Shown: positions 12,171 through 42,885, counted from the stretch's first letter. The stretch: 64,000 bases of DNA from Maea johnstoni (GCA_963942565.1 OZ012685.1:44940349-45004348), one strand, 5' to 3'. The notes: generated from the letters alone by a model not told the origin. Program-made: numbers and translations.

Positions 12171-12506
12171 GCAGAAAAAGTGACAATAATCTAAATCACA
12201 AATCATAAATTTCCTACATACTCTGGCTTGCTTTACCAATGAATACTGACTAGTCATGATGCAGCCTGAACATATCAGAAAAGGTGAAGTTACAATAAAA
12301 AAAATCATTTCCATCACTTTAGCTGTTAAATTAAGAAAAAAGTGGATAGATGGAATGACTTCCAGTTATAATTCATACAACTTCTTGATCTAAATTGAAC
12401 AGAAATCAATGCAATAGACTTGCTGTTACAAAAGCAATCTTGACCATCCATTCACCCTGGGAGGACTTTGAAAACTTAAAAACAGCTTATGATGAGTATT
12501 GTGGTT

Positions 12507-12818
12507 CAGGGTCTTAGCCAAGATTTCAAAAATACCTGTCCAAAACAGCAATTTCAAAATTTCTGCCCGTCCAGATTAAGCTACTTATCTACTTCAAATC
12601 CTTATACTAGCTACAATTAATACCCTAGTGTGTCATAAAGGGCAATTTATACTTCAGCTATGTCCTAGAAGATGGTTTGTTAGGGAAATATTTGTTTATT
12701 CCACCTCAAAAGTCAAAATTAAAGAATCTTCATTGAAATTTTTGCCTGTCCAAACTGGAGGTTTTTAGGAAACTACCTGTCCAAGAGACAGGTAGGACGG
12801 GTCCTGGCTAAGTCCCTG
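12507..12818. mobile_element. hAT-type MITE, family H2, copy 1
   Basis: 312 bp element with ends CAGGGTCTTAGCCA and TGGCTAAGTCCCTG, flanked by identical 8-bp repeats TTGTGGTT (12499-12506 and 12819-12826). The interior contains CCTGTCC/GGACAGG motifs near both ends. The copy at 34041-34352 is the same length. Confidence 0.9.
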
Positions 12819-12826
12819 TTGTGGTT

Positions 12827-13642
12827 TGACCTCACCAGAGTTTCACTAAAAATAACAATGCCAGGTCAGCATTGCTTCTATTGCATATATAATATGCAAA
12901 TTTGTGACAATAAGAACATAATTAGTTTCATGTTTCTTGATCCTTAACCTGTTCCTCAATATTGCTCTTTGTAAAATGGCTAAGCAGACTGGAATTATTA
13001 GGAACTGATTTTGTATTGATGATAAATATTTCAAACTAACAATAATGACATTTAGAATACTCTATTCAATTACTTAAAATGTTGTTAATTTGTGACACTA
13101 AATGCAAACCCCCCTTCCCAATGTCCTCAATGATACATGTTCATAACATTTTTAAAGTGTGTGACTATTCTTCACTGTTTTTTGTGAATGTGTCAAGGAG
13201 AAAGGAAATACAGGATACCTCACTCACTTTAATAACACATACATCATTTGGCAATATACTGCCTACTGAATATATTCACACAAAGCAGTTCCATTAATGA
13301 GGATAAATTGTGACATCTTCAGTAACTATTTCCTTTATATATATATAACTCATGTTGTTAGTTCAACTCCAATGGCCTAGCATAATTGCAGCATGCGTAG
13401 CAACACACATTTTATGAATATATAATATTCAAGTTTTTAGCCCAAAAATAAGGGCTAACTTTTAATGGCCAACATATGATAAATAAATAATCAACCACAC
13501 AGTTCTTTCTCTGATCTTTGACACTAAATCCTATTTGTCATGGTATATAACTTGTTTGTTCCACTTTTATGTAGATAACAATCTCTGACATTATCATCTT
13601 TCACATCTGTTTACTTTCTAGAAAAGACAAAAAATCAACACA
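12827..13642. other. Intergenic, nothing recognised
   Basis: AT-rich unique DNA between two hAT elements. No recognisable feature. Confidence 0.5.
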
Positions 13643-13650
13643 GTCACACG

Positions 13651-14138
13651 TAGGGTTGCATACTCATTTCGTTGAGAACCGGTACTAAATGGCACCGTTT
13701 CGTTTTTGAGTACCGCTTCGTTTCAACAGATTAAAAAAATTGTTACTGCCAATTATATGCGGCGATGACGCATTGTGTGCTGATTCCTGACGAAACAGTT
13801 ATAGACATGCTGTCTGGAATAACATTCGTCGGGAAACACAATACGGTATAACATCTAACGCACGTTCGCAGTGCGTTGTGGCGATCATTTGCTTCGGTTA
13901 ACTTCGTCAATGTCCGTCTCAATCATTGGTTCTGTTCCCCAATTCTACTATTGATTGTTGTCATAGAATTGAGGAATGTAACCACACTTGTTAGCGACAT
14001 GAATGTCGTAAAAAGGCTTATCAGGCCTCGGAGATCAGAGGTACCGTTTCACTGTTAACGATACCGATACCGATACCACTCGTACCGTTTCGCCGGTACC
14101 GGTATCGTACCGTTTCGTGTTAACGGTATGCAACCCTA
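13651..14138. mobile_element. hAT-type element with perfect 8-bp target duplication
   Basis: 488 bp. Terminal inverted repeat TAGGGTTGCATAC on both ends; identical flanks GTCACACG (13643-13650 and 14139-14146). The subterminal regions hold many ACCGGTACC/CCGTTTCG motifs, probably degenerate binding repeats. Related to the foldback element at 1935-2577. No transposase coding was seen. Confidence 0.92.
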
Positions 14139-14420
14139 GTCACACGTCTCACTTTCATGATTAATAACCCATTCTTATGAATTAAACTTATTCACACAAT
14201 ACAAATGAAAACATGAAATATCACAGCCAGACAAAATGATTAATAATATACCCTTCTTATTCACCAAAAATAGCTGTCCCATTTGATTTATGGCAAAGTA
14301 GTAGCCATAGATTTAAAAATTATAACTGAGACTTAGAAGCACTAAAAGAATGATTGACAGTGCTATACTACTCCTTGGGGTTTAAATGCTTTTGTTTAAA
14401 ACAAACTCTTACTCTATCAC

Positions 14421-15147
<727 letters not shown>

Positions 15148-15348
15148 TACTGTCAGCTATGAATACTGTCAGTTGTATACTTGCAGTTTAGGGAAGGGAA
15201 GAACTTCCCTAGCCCTGGCGGTGGGGAAGGAGTGGGGTCAATGGTGTACAAGAATGGGTATATGGAGTCAATACATGCATATTATAACGTGGCTCAACAC
15301 TGATGTGCATAACTCTATAATACAGCTTCACACTACCCTGTTGAGAAC

Positions 15349-15886
15349 GGTTGAGTTTAGATCCCAGTCAGATTTGAGCGTTCCTGGCTTGCTTTGCGGT
15401 ATTAGGTTGTTGCGGGAAGGTCAAAGCTCATGTAAAGCTACATTTAGTTTCATAATGGCACATATAGGACAATATCGCCAACCGAACAAATTTTGTTTAT
15501 ATGTTTGACCACAATATCCATTTTGAAATGAAGTCTTTTTAATTCAATTTTTGAAAAATAAGTCATGTAGTTTTCGCATCTGCGGCACACAGGCTTGGTC
15601 TACCGCTATTGGTACGATGTGCATTGTCAAGCACGTTTGTGGTGAAATATTTCAATAAAAACTAAAGGAATAATTTCCAAACTTCTGTGATCAATACATG
15701 CGTATATAATGCTGCCACTGATAATATTTGAGTTTGGGACCAATAGCCATTTAACCGCGAAATTTATCTGAAAGGACTAGGTAGAACTACATTGAGAACA
15801 TGACGAGCGCCTATATTTATGGTGACGTCACTAGACTGCAAAGCATGCTGGGAACGCTCAAATCTGACTAGGATCTAAACTAAACC
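15349..15886. mobile_element. 538 bp inverted-repeat element
   Basis: Terminal inverted repeat of 36 bp with two mismatches: it includes TCAGATTTGAGCGTTCC on the left (15349-15384) and GGAACGCTCAAATCTGA on the right (15851-15886). TTGAGAA occurs just outside both ends, a likely target duplication of 8-9 bp. The superfamily is uncertain (hAT or Mutator-like). No coding sequence recognised. Confidence 0.75.
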
Positions 15887-15976
15887 ATTGAGAAATGGTG
15901 GGAAAATGTAACAGTTGTCGAGGTGTCAAATGAACTCCTTGGAATCGAACAACTCTATCTACATTTCTCAAGGTAG

Positions 15977-16205
15977 TTACCCCAGTCATGCCTAAAGACC
16001 ATTACAAAATGCTGTCGTGATCTTTTATACTTCTATCTATGAATTTGGAGTTAAGGATGATTTCACAAACTATTTTGAGGGAAGCTGGGGGAGTTGTTAT
16101 GATCGTCATTCCTCCTTGAAACATTTTTTCCAAACACTTTCAGTTGAAAATAAGACACCAAAATTATCGGGGCTTTTTTGGACACAACAGACATGAAAGG
16201 GTTAA
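15977..16205 (+). mobile_element. piggyBac-type MITE, family P2 variant, copy 3
   Basis: Diverged P2-like copy ending ACATGAAAGGGTTAA; its terminal TTAA (16202-16205) is also the first TTAA of the next MITE. Confidence 0.6.
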
Positions 16206-16414
16206 CCCTCATGCTGCTGCTGGCTAATTTGGCCGATGCAAAATAATGCAAAAAACTTTGAAAATTACTGAAACCCTGCCATATGGGTACTCATCAGAAA
16301 ATACTCAGTGAAAGCTCTCCAATAAATATCAATATGACAGGGTTTAGATGGTTTTCCAAAATATTTGCATCCTTGCGCTTTGGACGAAAGTGGCCTCAGC
16401 ATTTGAAGGATTAA
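16202..16414 (+). mobile_element. piggyBac-type MITE, family P1, copy 3
   Basis: TTAACCCTCATGCTGCTGCTGG to GAAGGATTAA. It shares its flanking TTAA on each side with a P2-type MITE, forming a chain of three. Confidence 0.75.
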
Positions 16415-16618
16415 CATAGTCTTATTTGGATCTATGATACTTTTATCAATAAGTTTGGCAGTTAAGAATGATTTCACCTACTATTTTGAGTAGAGTTGTG
16501 GGAATTGTTCTAATCAACATTTCTCCTTGAGACATTTTTCCAAATATAGTCTAGTCGAACAAAAATTAATCACCAAATTTGTTGAGGTTCACTTGGCACA
16601 ACCGGCATGAAGAGGTTA
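16411..16618 (+). mobile_element. piggyBac-type MITE, family P2 variant, copy 4
   Basis: Starts at the TTAA shared with the preceding P1 copy, and ends GGCATGAAGAGGTTAA. Same variant as the copy at 15977. Confidence 0.6.
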
Positions 16619-18413
16619 ACCCTGGTCCTGCTTAACCCAGAAATATCTGGGAGACACTGACTAAACTGCTGTGCATAGCCACAAAAAGTTTTTGGATGCA
16701 CTTGCTGACCTGCTAATGACCATTTGTATGAATTAGTCTATAGGACCCTTCAAAGACCCTGTACATGATCCAAAGCAGGTCCATTTTGGGACCCTCACCA
16801 GACCTTCATTTTGATATATGGTAAGTTTGGGGTAACTCAATGTTCAAGTTGTGACCCTAAAACCTTCAATGGTCAATTTAGTCTCCTGGTACCAAAAACA
16901 ACGCAGTTGGCATAGTAGGTTACATCCAGCAATTCAGCACGACACGGGTTAAGAGAAATCACACTTCTTCGACCCTGGAGTATGAGAAGTCTCCCTCATG
17001 CTGCTGGCATAGTAGGTTACATCCAGCAATTCAGCACGACACGGGTTAAGAGAAATCACACTTCTTCGACCCTGGAGTATGAGAAGTCTCCCTCATGCTG
17101 CTGGCATAGTAGGTTACATCCAGCAATTCAGCAGGACACGGGTTAAGAGAAATCACACTTCTTCGACCCTGGAGTATGAGAAGTCTCCCTCATGCTGCTG
17201 GCATAGTAGGTTACATCCAGCAATTCAGCACGACACGGGTTAAGAGAAATCACACTTCTTCGACCCTGGAGTATGAGAAGTCTCCCTCATGCTGCTGGCA
17301 TAGTAGGTTACATCCAGCAATTCAGCAGGACACGGGTTAAGAGAAATCACACTTCTTCGACCCTGGAGTATGAGAAGTCTCCCTCATGCAGTTGGCATAG
17401 TAGGTTACATCCAGCAATTCAGCAGGACACGGGTTAAGAGAAATCACACTTCTTCGACCCTGGAGTATGAGAAGTCTCCCTCATGCTGCTGGCATAGTAG
17501 GTTACATCCAGCAATTCAGCAGGACACGGGTTAAGAGAAATCACACTTCTTCGACCCTGGAGTATGAGAAGTCTCCCTCATGCTGCTGGCATAGTAGGTT
17601 ACATCCAGCAATTCAGCACGACACGGGTTAAGAGAAATCACACTTCTTCAACCCTGGAGTATGAGAAGTCTCCCTCATGCTGCTGGCATAGTAGGTTACA
17701 TCCAGCAATTCAGCACGACACGGGTTAAGAGAAATCACACTTCTTCGACCCTGGAGTATGAGAAGTCTCCCTCATGCAGTTGGCATAGTAGGTTACATCC
17801 AGCAATTCAGCACGACACAGCTTAAGAGAAATCACACTTCTTCGACCCTGGAGTATGAGAAGTCTCCCTCATGCTGCTGGCATAGTAGGTTACATCCAGC
17901 AATTCAGCACGACACGGGTTAAGAGAAATCACACTTCTTCGACCCTGGAGTATGAGAAGTCTCCCTCATGCAGTTGGCATAGTAGGTTACATCCAGCAAT
18001 TCAGCAGGACACGGGTTAAGAGAAATCACACTTCTTCGACCCTGGAGTATGAGAAGTCTCCCTCATGCTGCTGGCATAGTAGGTTACATCCAGCAATTCA
18101 GCACGACACGGGTTAAGAGAAATCACACTTCTTCGACCCTGGAGTATGAGAAGTCTCCCTCATGCTGCTGGCATAGTAGGTTACATCCAGCAATTCAGCA
18201 GGACACGGGTTAAGAGAAATCACACTTCTTCGACCCTGGAGTATGAGAAGTCTCCCTCATGCTGCTGGCATAGTAGGTTACATCCAGCAATTCAGCACGA
18301 CACGGGTTAAGAGAAATCACACTTCTTCGACCCTGGAGTATGAGAAGTCTCCCTCATGCTGCTGGCATAGTAGGTTACATCCAGCAATTCAGCACGACAC
18401 AGCTTAAGAGAAA

Positions 18414-35477
<17,064 letters not shown>

Positions 35478-35660
35478 TTTTGTTTGTTTTTAAGTAGACT
35501 AGATGATCTCCATGTCTTCCTTCCGCATTGCACACCAAGTAAAACATGAGTCACACACTGTGCGATAGGTGGCGCCAAAATCACGCGTGACTTTGCGAGA
35601 TTTCACCTTTCCCACGGAGAATTATCCCGAGATTCTGGGTACGCATGTTAGGGGGGGATA
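35478..35660 (-). promoter_or_regulatory. DAGLB upstream region
   Basis: Immediately 5' of the DAGLB ATG and more GC-rich than the flanks (GGCGCCAAAATCACGCGTGA). Likely holds the core promoter and 5' UTR. No TATA box or start site can be assigned. Confidence 0.4.
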
Positions 35661-36080
35661 TGCAAGACTAAGAGATATTGAAATACCTTTTCAGTGATCA
35701 GATTTTTTTGAAAACTATAATTTCCAGAGAAAGTCTGATACAAGGTGATAGGAGTGGAAATGAAAGGAATGGAAAGTAGTATGAAGCTAGTGGCGCTGGG
35801 CGCAACACAGCGCAGAGGTTAGGCAGGTATGGTAGAGGAATGGATCCATGCGCCAAAATATGTAGGCCGGCGCACGGATCCATATCTCAAGGGGAATGGA
35901 TAGAGATGTAATAGTTATGAAATATGAGGAATATGGGTAGTGAGTAAAAGCAAATTAGTGATCGTGTAAATATTTACAGCTAAGTTCACCTGGGAAAAAA
36001 AGGTCTGATTTGGAAAATAGTTGTTACTGAAATACCATAAAGGTGAGAATATGGGGAATTCAAAAACATAAACCAGAATT

Positions 36081-36114
<34 letters not shown>

Positions 36115-37650
36115 ATGATACTGACCACCTCTGGGTCATGGACTATTATGATGTATTCAGTTCAAAAGCAATCTCTGTGTGTTTCTCATAACTGGGAATT
36201 TGTCATCATGCTGCAAGTGTGATCTGCTACATAAAATTAAAGTTATTTCATAATCATACTTGTATGGTTATCAATTTGCCAACACCTGTAAAATATAATA
36301 GCCCACTCCTAAACTAATAAACTAATCTGACCCCTGGTGGCCAGGATTAGAACCGCATAAAATCTCCTGATTTTGGATGGTTGAATGTTAACAGGTATGA
36401 ATTATATATATAACTTGGTCAGAAATCTTCAGATTAGCTACTGATTTGCCAACTTTCAAAAATCATCCACCATTCCTCAAGAATAAATTTATTTTCTAGC
36501 CAAGAGCCAAGAATTTCATAATATGCTGAATATAGTAAGTATTTATCTTGAAAGATCACACAATGTCTGGAAAGATCACACAATGTAAATGTTGTTGATG
36601 AAGACATTTTCAGTTCCAAAGCTATCTGCGTGTTTTTGAAAACTGTGTGTATATTATCATGCAGCAATTGTGATCTGCTAAAATTAAAGTTATCCTATTA
36701 ACATATGTTTCCATGATTACCAACTCTAAAGGCCCGCTCCTTAAGCAAAAGTACTAACCTGGCCCCTCCCAGAATTGGAACTAAACAAAATGAAACCAAA
36801 AGACGTTGCACTATAGTATACCGCCTGATAAGTGAAATATCCTGATTTTGGATTGTTGAATGCTGATGGGTATGCCAACGTACGTGCACAATATCAATTG
36901 ATCAATTCATAACACACGTACCATGATTTAAGAACTTATGGCCAGTTTAGCGATATTCTCAGAATGAGGCATCTCCGTAGTATAATAGTATACCGTAGGT
37001 GTACATCCTATACATATTTCGCTGTTTCGCTATACGCGGAATTACCGTAAAGTCGTTCCCCTTTTTCGACATATTAGCTAAAAGTACACGGGCGCGAAAA
37101 TATGCCAAAAAATTTCCCATTTATAAGCTTCAGACAATGTTTCAATCGCACGCATGACTTGATTTTTTGGCCGCTCAGTTTCATCAATAAACTCGCTACC
37201 ATAAACCGTTATTACGAAGAATTTTGTCATCGCACTTTTCCCTATATACCTAGTATATTGCCAACTTGGCGAGTGGCAGAATGGTGAATCTATACATGTC
37301 CTTCGGACGACTTGCTACCCTATCGCAAGTCCTATGCCGACGTGGGTCTAGCTAAAACTACAGTTTGGGTAAACTCGGTTCAATTTGATTTTAACTGGGT
37401 AATCCATTTTCACTGCCCACCATTTCTAAACCATATTTAGAATATTTCCTTAAATTAAGTGTTTAAATTTAATTAGAAAATAAATTTGAGCAGAGATATC
37501 TCTGATTTGAGTAAACATTTCTTTAATATTTTTATTTATTTTTGGGGAATTTTTAACAAAAGAACATGGGAAAATAAGAGTCATAAAATCAAGTAAATAA
37601 AGCTCTCTACATTGATCTCATTTTTTATCAAGCGAGAAAAAAATTGCTTG
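35661..37650. other. Intergenic with a local near-duplication
   Basis: Two related stretches, near 36130-36400 and 36600-36870, share motifs such as TCATGCTGCAAGTGTGATCTGC/TCATGCAGCAATTGTGATCTGC and CCTGATTTTGGATGGTTGAA/CCTGATTTTGGATTGTTGAA. This indicates an old tandem duplication of about 480 bp. No coding sequence recognised. Confidence 0.5.
36082..36111. repeat. Poly-C tract (~30)
   Basis: Uninterrupted C run. Other homopolymer C/G runs lie at 269-284, 28482-28496, 30171-30182, 54783-54793 and 62337-62347. Confidence 0.97.
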
Positions 37651-37689
37651 TGATTGAGGTATATGATATGGGTTGTTTTCTTAGATGAC

Positions 37690-37970
37690 CAAACACAAGT
37701 GGATTCGAAACCAGCCGGTCAACCTGAACATGCTAGCCTCAACCAGTGTCAACTAATAGCCGCTAATGGGTGCCAGAATTGGTTCTCTGGGCACACCCAG
37801 CTGGTGGTGGGGATAAGGTTTCTCTGTAATGTAATCGATGCGGGGGCCCTGATTGGTCCTTGTTCCCAACTTCCCACATGACCTCGCGCTGCTGCCTTAT
37901 CTGGTAGTCCTGGTATGAGGCCAGCATGTAACTATAGGGCATATAGTAATTGGTCTCTCGCTACATATCC
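37690..37970 (-). mobile_element. Repeat family R, short copy
   Basis: Ends GGATTCGAAACCAGC and GGTCTCTCGCTACATATCC. Same family, opposite orientation, as 46290-46760; the shared end is GGATATGTAGCGAGAGACC. About 190 bp shorter than that copy. Class unknown. Confidence 0.55.
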
Positions 37971-38317
37971 ATTCGTTTCTTAATCCAAGGTTGTTTTGTT
38001 AAATATTTGACCCCTACAACATAAAAAGTTTTGTCAAAAAAAAGACAGTAAATGCTATCAGCAGCCACTTCAAGAAGAGTCATAATAATCACTCGCCCTC
38101 ACAATATGGGTTTAGAGACTGTTTTTGTTCATTTCTCTGTAAAGACAGCTGAGATATGTTAGATAGGAGATTTGTGCATAATGGCAGCTTACTTTGCATA
38201 AAAATGGCAATGAAAATATTCTGATGACTATTTTAACACAGCAAATCATTTAAATCGTTTCAAAAAATATAAAAATACCCTCTAGAAATTGATTTCAAAG
38301 GCTGCACACAGACACTC

Positions 38318-38379
38318 ATTTTCAGCATTTTTTGCATCATTTTGTATTGGCCAAATTAACCAGTAGCAGCATAAGGGTT
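38318..38379 (-). mobile_element. piggyBac-type MITE, family P1, fragment
   Basis: Only the terminal ~60 bp is left: TTTTGTATTGGCCAAATTAA to CAGCATAAGGGTTA. Confidence 0.6.
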
Positions 38380-38487
38380 AGGAGCCAGAAACTGGTATGA
38401 CTGAGCTGGGTAACTAGTGGGTAACTGATAGGTAGTAATAAGCATATGCATAATTAGCATAACAAAGCCTTTGTAGGAACCTACTAC

Positions 38488-38841
38488 AGGGCTCAACATT
38501 AAGAAAAAACTTCATAAGCCCAGCAGGGCTAGTTACCGGAATTTTTACTAGCCCTGAAATATTTTTGCTAGCCCTGATATTAATGACAACTCTTTTCAAA
38601 TAGTGACCACTGTTGATATCATAGCCTCTGTTTATAACGTGAAACGAATACAGTGTGTTGTGTTAAATTGAGTTAAATTATCATCCAGGTATGCAGAGCC
38701 AAAGGTGGGCTTCATAATTTTTTAAGCGCTGATATTCTAATTCTACCTAGCCCCTCAGGGCTACTCACAGGTAGAATTTACTAGCCCTGACTTTCAATAA
38801 CTAGCCCGGGGCTACAGGGCTAGCCTTAACGTCGAGCCCTA
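38488..38841. mobile_element. hAT-like element with repeated TAGCCCTG motifs
   Basis: Left CAGGGCTCAACATTAAG, right CTTAACGTCGAGCCCTA, forming imperfect inverted ends. At least six TAGCCCTG/CAGGGCTA motifs lie subterminally on both sides. No exact target duplication remains. Confidence 0.6.
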
Positions 38842-38849
38842 TACTAGGA

Positions 38850-41300
38850 AGTTGATAGGCAATGCCTACCAGGATCCAGCCTGGCATCCTAGCTATAACT
38901 TATATGTCCATTCTGTACAGGTTTCATTAATGTTCCTTGAACTGTGAGCATTCTAAGATAAACTTCAATCAGCACAGACTTTCTAAAGGGGGTTTCCAAG
39001 TGAAATGCTGAGTAAAATGGCGCCATTTACAAGGAGTTTCAAGGAAATGTTGTTAAGACATATTAGACATCTTAATGAAATGAATATCATGCACCATATC
39101 AACTTTCATGACAAATTGGTGAGGAACGAAGGGCCCCCCTATGTGATACTAGTACCCAGGCATTTGGAGGAATTGTTGTAGGTGTATAAGGCAAGGAAAT
39201 TTATCTTCTACCGACATCTCTAGCAGCCACAGGTCTAATTGCTTAGCATGTTGGAATTCATCAGAATAATGACTTATTTTGGTATTTTTTTTATTGTTCG
39301 GTATTTCATAAGATCCAAACATGCTACAGCTGCATTCCAGAACCTTTATTCTACGTTCTATTTCTAAATAGATTTAAAGAAATATAAATGCCATTTGTAC
39401 ACATGGTTGTGTACGATGGAATAACTTGTTCAGAAAAAAACACACACACACAGCATAATTTGTGATAGACATTTTATTTAATGCAATAGATGAATTGACT
39501 GAGTTCACTTATATTCTATTCTTCATCTTCCATATTTTCTGAAGGTGATGAGAAATAAAGATGCTATAATATTATAAAATGTGGAAAAAGTTGAATGCTG
39601 TTTTGGGAAGAATTGATCAATTATTTTTCACTTAAAACGATACTGAACCCACTACTTGATGCACAGTCTTCGGTGATGATGACAACAACTACTTTGGTTA
39701 AATATCTTAGTTTCAAAAACTGCCGACAGAAAGAGACCTGAAAAAGTGGCAATCAACTACATGATATTCACATGTTGATGAAACTTTTTATGGGTTCCTG
39801 CAATTGATTTTAGTTTCCTGGAAAAGTTAGGTCTGACTAATTAGAAAAAATGTAATAACATTTTTATTTGTAAGAGTGATTGCCACCTTGACTAAATAAC
39901 AGGTCCATACAATAAAATACTACCAAGAGCTGCTCTATAGAGAAATGGTATATGAACTTTTGATTTCAGTAAAGAAATTCGTGCATGCATTGTATTTTGA
40001 AAAATCAAATCAAATCATGTCATGGGAGTATCAGAACCATGGATTATCTCCATTCAGTTATACAGGATTTGAGATCAATGATTTGACAAGTATATCATTA
40101 TGATGCCTTGAAATACAAAATAAGTCACAATTAAAAAGGATTAAGCAGCATAGATTAAACATATGTCACACAAATAAACATTATGATATGAAATCATAGT
40201 CTAACAAAATATAAAGTTTTAATGAGGTAACAGTATCTTCATTATCATTTATCATTTCAACAGCATTTTAATCCGAAATGATAGTAACATCTCACAGGAT
40301 TTATACAAACAAATAAATATAACAATAGTTGTAAAATAGCACAGCATTTTACCAACAGACACACCTAAATCAGCAAATTAGAATCATGGCCAATGTGAGC
40401 ATAAAACACAGCCAATATGACCTTGTGATAAGATTCAATACAGCACAAATCTGCAAAATCATATATAAGTTAACATCCAATAGCTTTATGTTACTACATA
40501 AAGAAATAGTGGGAGATGTAAAATGATTCTTGGCACAAGTGTGGATACAAACTTTGAGAGTATAGGGTACGTTCATTCATCAGGCAAGGGTTCCATCCAA
40601 AGAATAAAATTTCAACTTGATTATATAAAATTGTAAATTCAACAAATTTAGCTCTAAACTGTTCCCTGACAGGGAGATCAAAATATACTTCTTTCCAGTA
40701 CAAAAGTACAAAGCTTTTCATGTGTATCCATAAGCATACTTTCAATCTGTCATGTTTATCATAATCCATTTTGATCTTTTCTTCCATGTCCTTCTTCCTT
40801 TATTAAGTTAGACATTATTGTATACACATGTTGCCTTACACCAATGGCTATACTGAACACTGAATGCATAGATCAATGCTGTTTGCGTTTGTCAACACTT
40901 AAGGACAATGACATGCAACAGGTAAGACATGGTGCCAATTGTGCAGAACAGGGCTGTAATCCTAATAAAATATTCTTATACAGTAAAACATCTTATTGTG
41001 AACAACCTGGAAATGTGATGTGAACACTTCTTCCCGGTCCCATTTATATCTTTTACATTATTAAAAGACCTCTTAAATGCAAAAACCCTAAATATGAATA
41101 CTTTTGCCCTGCTCCCAAGGTGTTCACAACTCTGAGGTTTCACTGTAGGATGCAGGGATATACATTTAAGGAAGATATGGTACTTGACAATATTGAATAT
41201 ATCGGAAATAAATAGCACTATTCTTATCTTGAGATAGCATTGGATTATTTGGAATGGGATCGTCCTGAGAAATACAACAATAAAAGAGTGTATCGTAGTA
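38850..41300. other. AT-rich, mostly repeat-free; possible distal 3' end
   Basis: No coding sequence. TTTATT at 39473-39478 would be AATAAA on the minus strand, just before a CA repeat (39440). This could mark the end of a long ANKRD40 3' UTR (~3.4 kb), but that is inference only. No other feature seen. Confidence 0.3.
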
Positions 41301-41329
41301 GTATTTAACCCATCCATGCTTCATGTATA

Positions 41330-41534
41330 CTGTATAACTGGTTAATTTGGTGGGGTTTTTAATTTGGCGTTTTTTGGCGAATGCCCATCAACGCCAAATT
41401 AAAGATCGCATAAAAATATGTCTACATAAAGATCGCGTTGTTCTGACTGCTCCAGACGCCAAAATAAATACAGGGAAAAGAATTTGAAAAAAAGATGCCA
41501 ACTCAATTACACGCCAAATTAACCAGTTATACAG
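41330..41534. mobile_element. Tc1/mariner-like MITE
   Basis: 205 bp with a 21-bp inverted repeat CTGTATAACTGGTTAATTTGG at both ends, flanked by TA on each side (41328-41329 and 41535-41536). The TA target and perfect termini indicate a Tc1/mariner-group MITE. It appears inserted within a decayed P2-like sequence (AACCCATCCATGC to the left, GTATGCCTGG to the right). Confidence 0.85.
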
Positions 41535-42142
41535 TACCTCCAGCAGTATGCCTGGTTCCATGATAAATAACTTAAGATATGAAAATGACACAACTAAGAA
41601 ATAAGCATTCATATATTCTATTCATTTGAATGAGAGTTGGTTTTCATGCTGAGATAAAAATTGTTCCTTTCAACATTTTCTCTAAGATGAATTGGTTTGA
41701 AAGATACCACAAAAAGGGGAGGGTTTTTGTGAAGTTTCAGTATTAAATGGTTTAAATCTGTATCTCCACCTTGCAGCAAACTCTGTAGAACTATCAGAAA
41801 CATTCATGAACAATATTAAACCTAAATACAGGCAAAGTCCCATTCATACTTATACCATCCAGTTCATCTGGCATGAATGTATTAAGCCTGACTTTCTTTA
41901 TTAAGGTGATGCTGGTCATGAACTATGGCAAAATCCTCATTTAAGATAATTTGAGATACACATCTTTTGTAAATCAGCTAGCATGAAACATACACCTTTT
42001 ACAATGCTTTTGTAAATCATTATCACAGAAATAAGACAAATATTCAATACATGACTTTGCTGACAGTCATGATTAAAAACTTCACAATCATACGTCAGTA
42101 GGTCATCCTACAATATTTTTGCAAGCCAACGCAATTTTATCA

Positions 42143-42369
42143 ATTCATTCACACTCACATTAGCGAAAACAGGCCTGATGATTTTGGAAATATTTTACTT
42201 AACAAAGCATTTTTTTGCAAAATATTTGAAGGAGAAATGTTGATCAGAAGGCAAACAACAACTATCCTTCAACTATTTTGCATACTTTCGCTTTATTCAC
42301 AGGTTCTTTTTAAAAATAGGAGAGTATCAGACGCTACTTTCTAAAGGAACTCTGATTGTGAATGGTTGA
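42143..42369 (-). mobile_element. piggyBac-type MITE, family P2, degraded
   Basis: Interior closely parallels copy 23966 (CAGGCCTGATGATTTTGGAAAT near 42168, GAAGGAGAAATGTTGATCAG near 42228). Both termini have lost TTAACCC. Confidence 0.6.
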
Positions 42370-42671
42370 TAAGTAAACAAAAAGTAATCTGACTACCATC
42401 GCAAAACCCAAAAGCTGACCTCTCATCATAAATTATACTTCCATGCCAATTGTTTTGTAGTGAAACATTCATCCAATGCACATTAAAAAATGAAAGATAA
42501 ATGTAAAAATAAATAATATTCAAAGCATTTACAGCATATCCTTCTCCATTCACATTATGTATTTCACTTCTAGAAAAACAGAATGTGAACAGAACATGGA
42601 ACTGTGAATGAAATGAAATGAACTAGATCAGCACACAGGTGGAAGTGGTTGAATGGTGGAAGTACAGTATG

Positions 42672-42883
42672 TTAACCCTTATGCTGATGGTGGCTAATTT
42701 GACCAATACAAAATGATGCAAAAATGCATGAAATGACTGAAACCCGAACACATGGGTACTCATCCGAGAGTACTCAGCGAGAGCTATCCAATGAATACCA
42801 ACATGACAGAGATTAAATGGTTTTCAAGACTCTTTGCATCCTTGTGCCTTGGACGAAAGTAGCCTCAGCATTGGAAGGGTTAA
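42672..42883 (+). mobile_element. piggyBac-type MITE, family P1, copy 6, at the ANKRD40 stop
   Basis: Complete copy, TTAACCCTTATGCTGATGG to GCATTGGAAGGGTTAA. Its last TTAA (42880-42883) lies 2 bp from the ANKRD40 TGA codon (42886-42888), so the start of the ANKRD40 3' UTR is this MITE. Confidence 0.85.
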
Positions 42884-42885
42884 AC

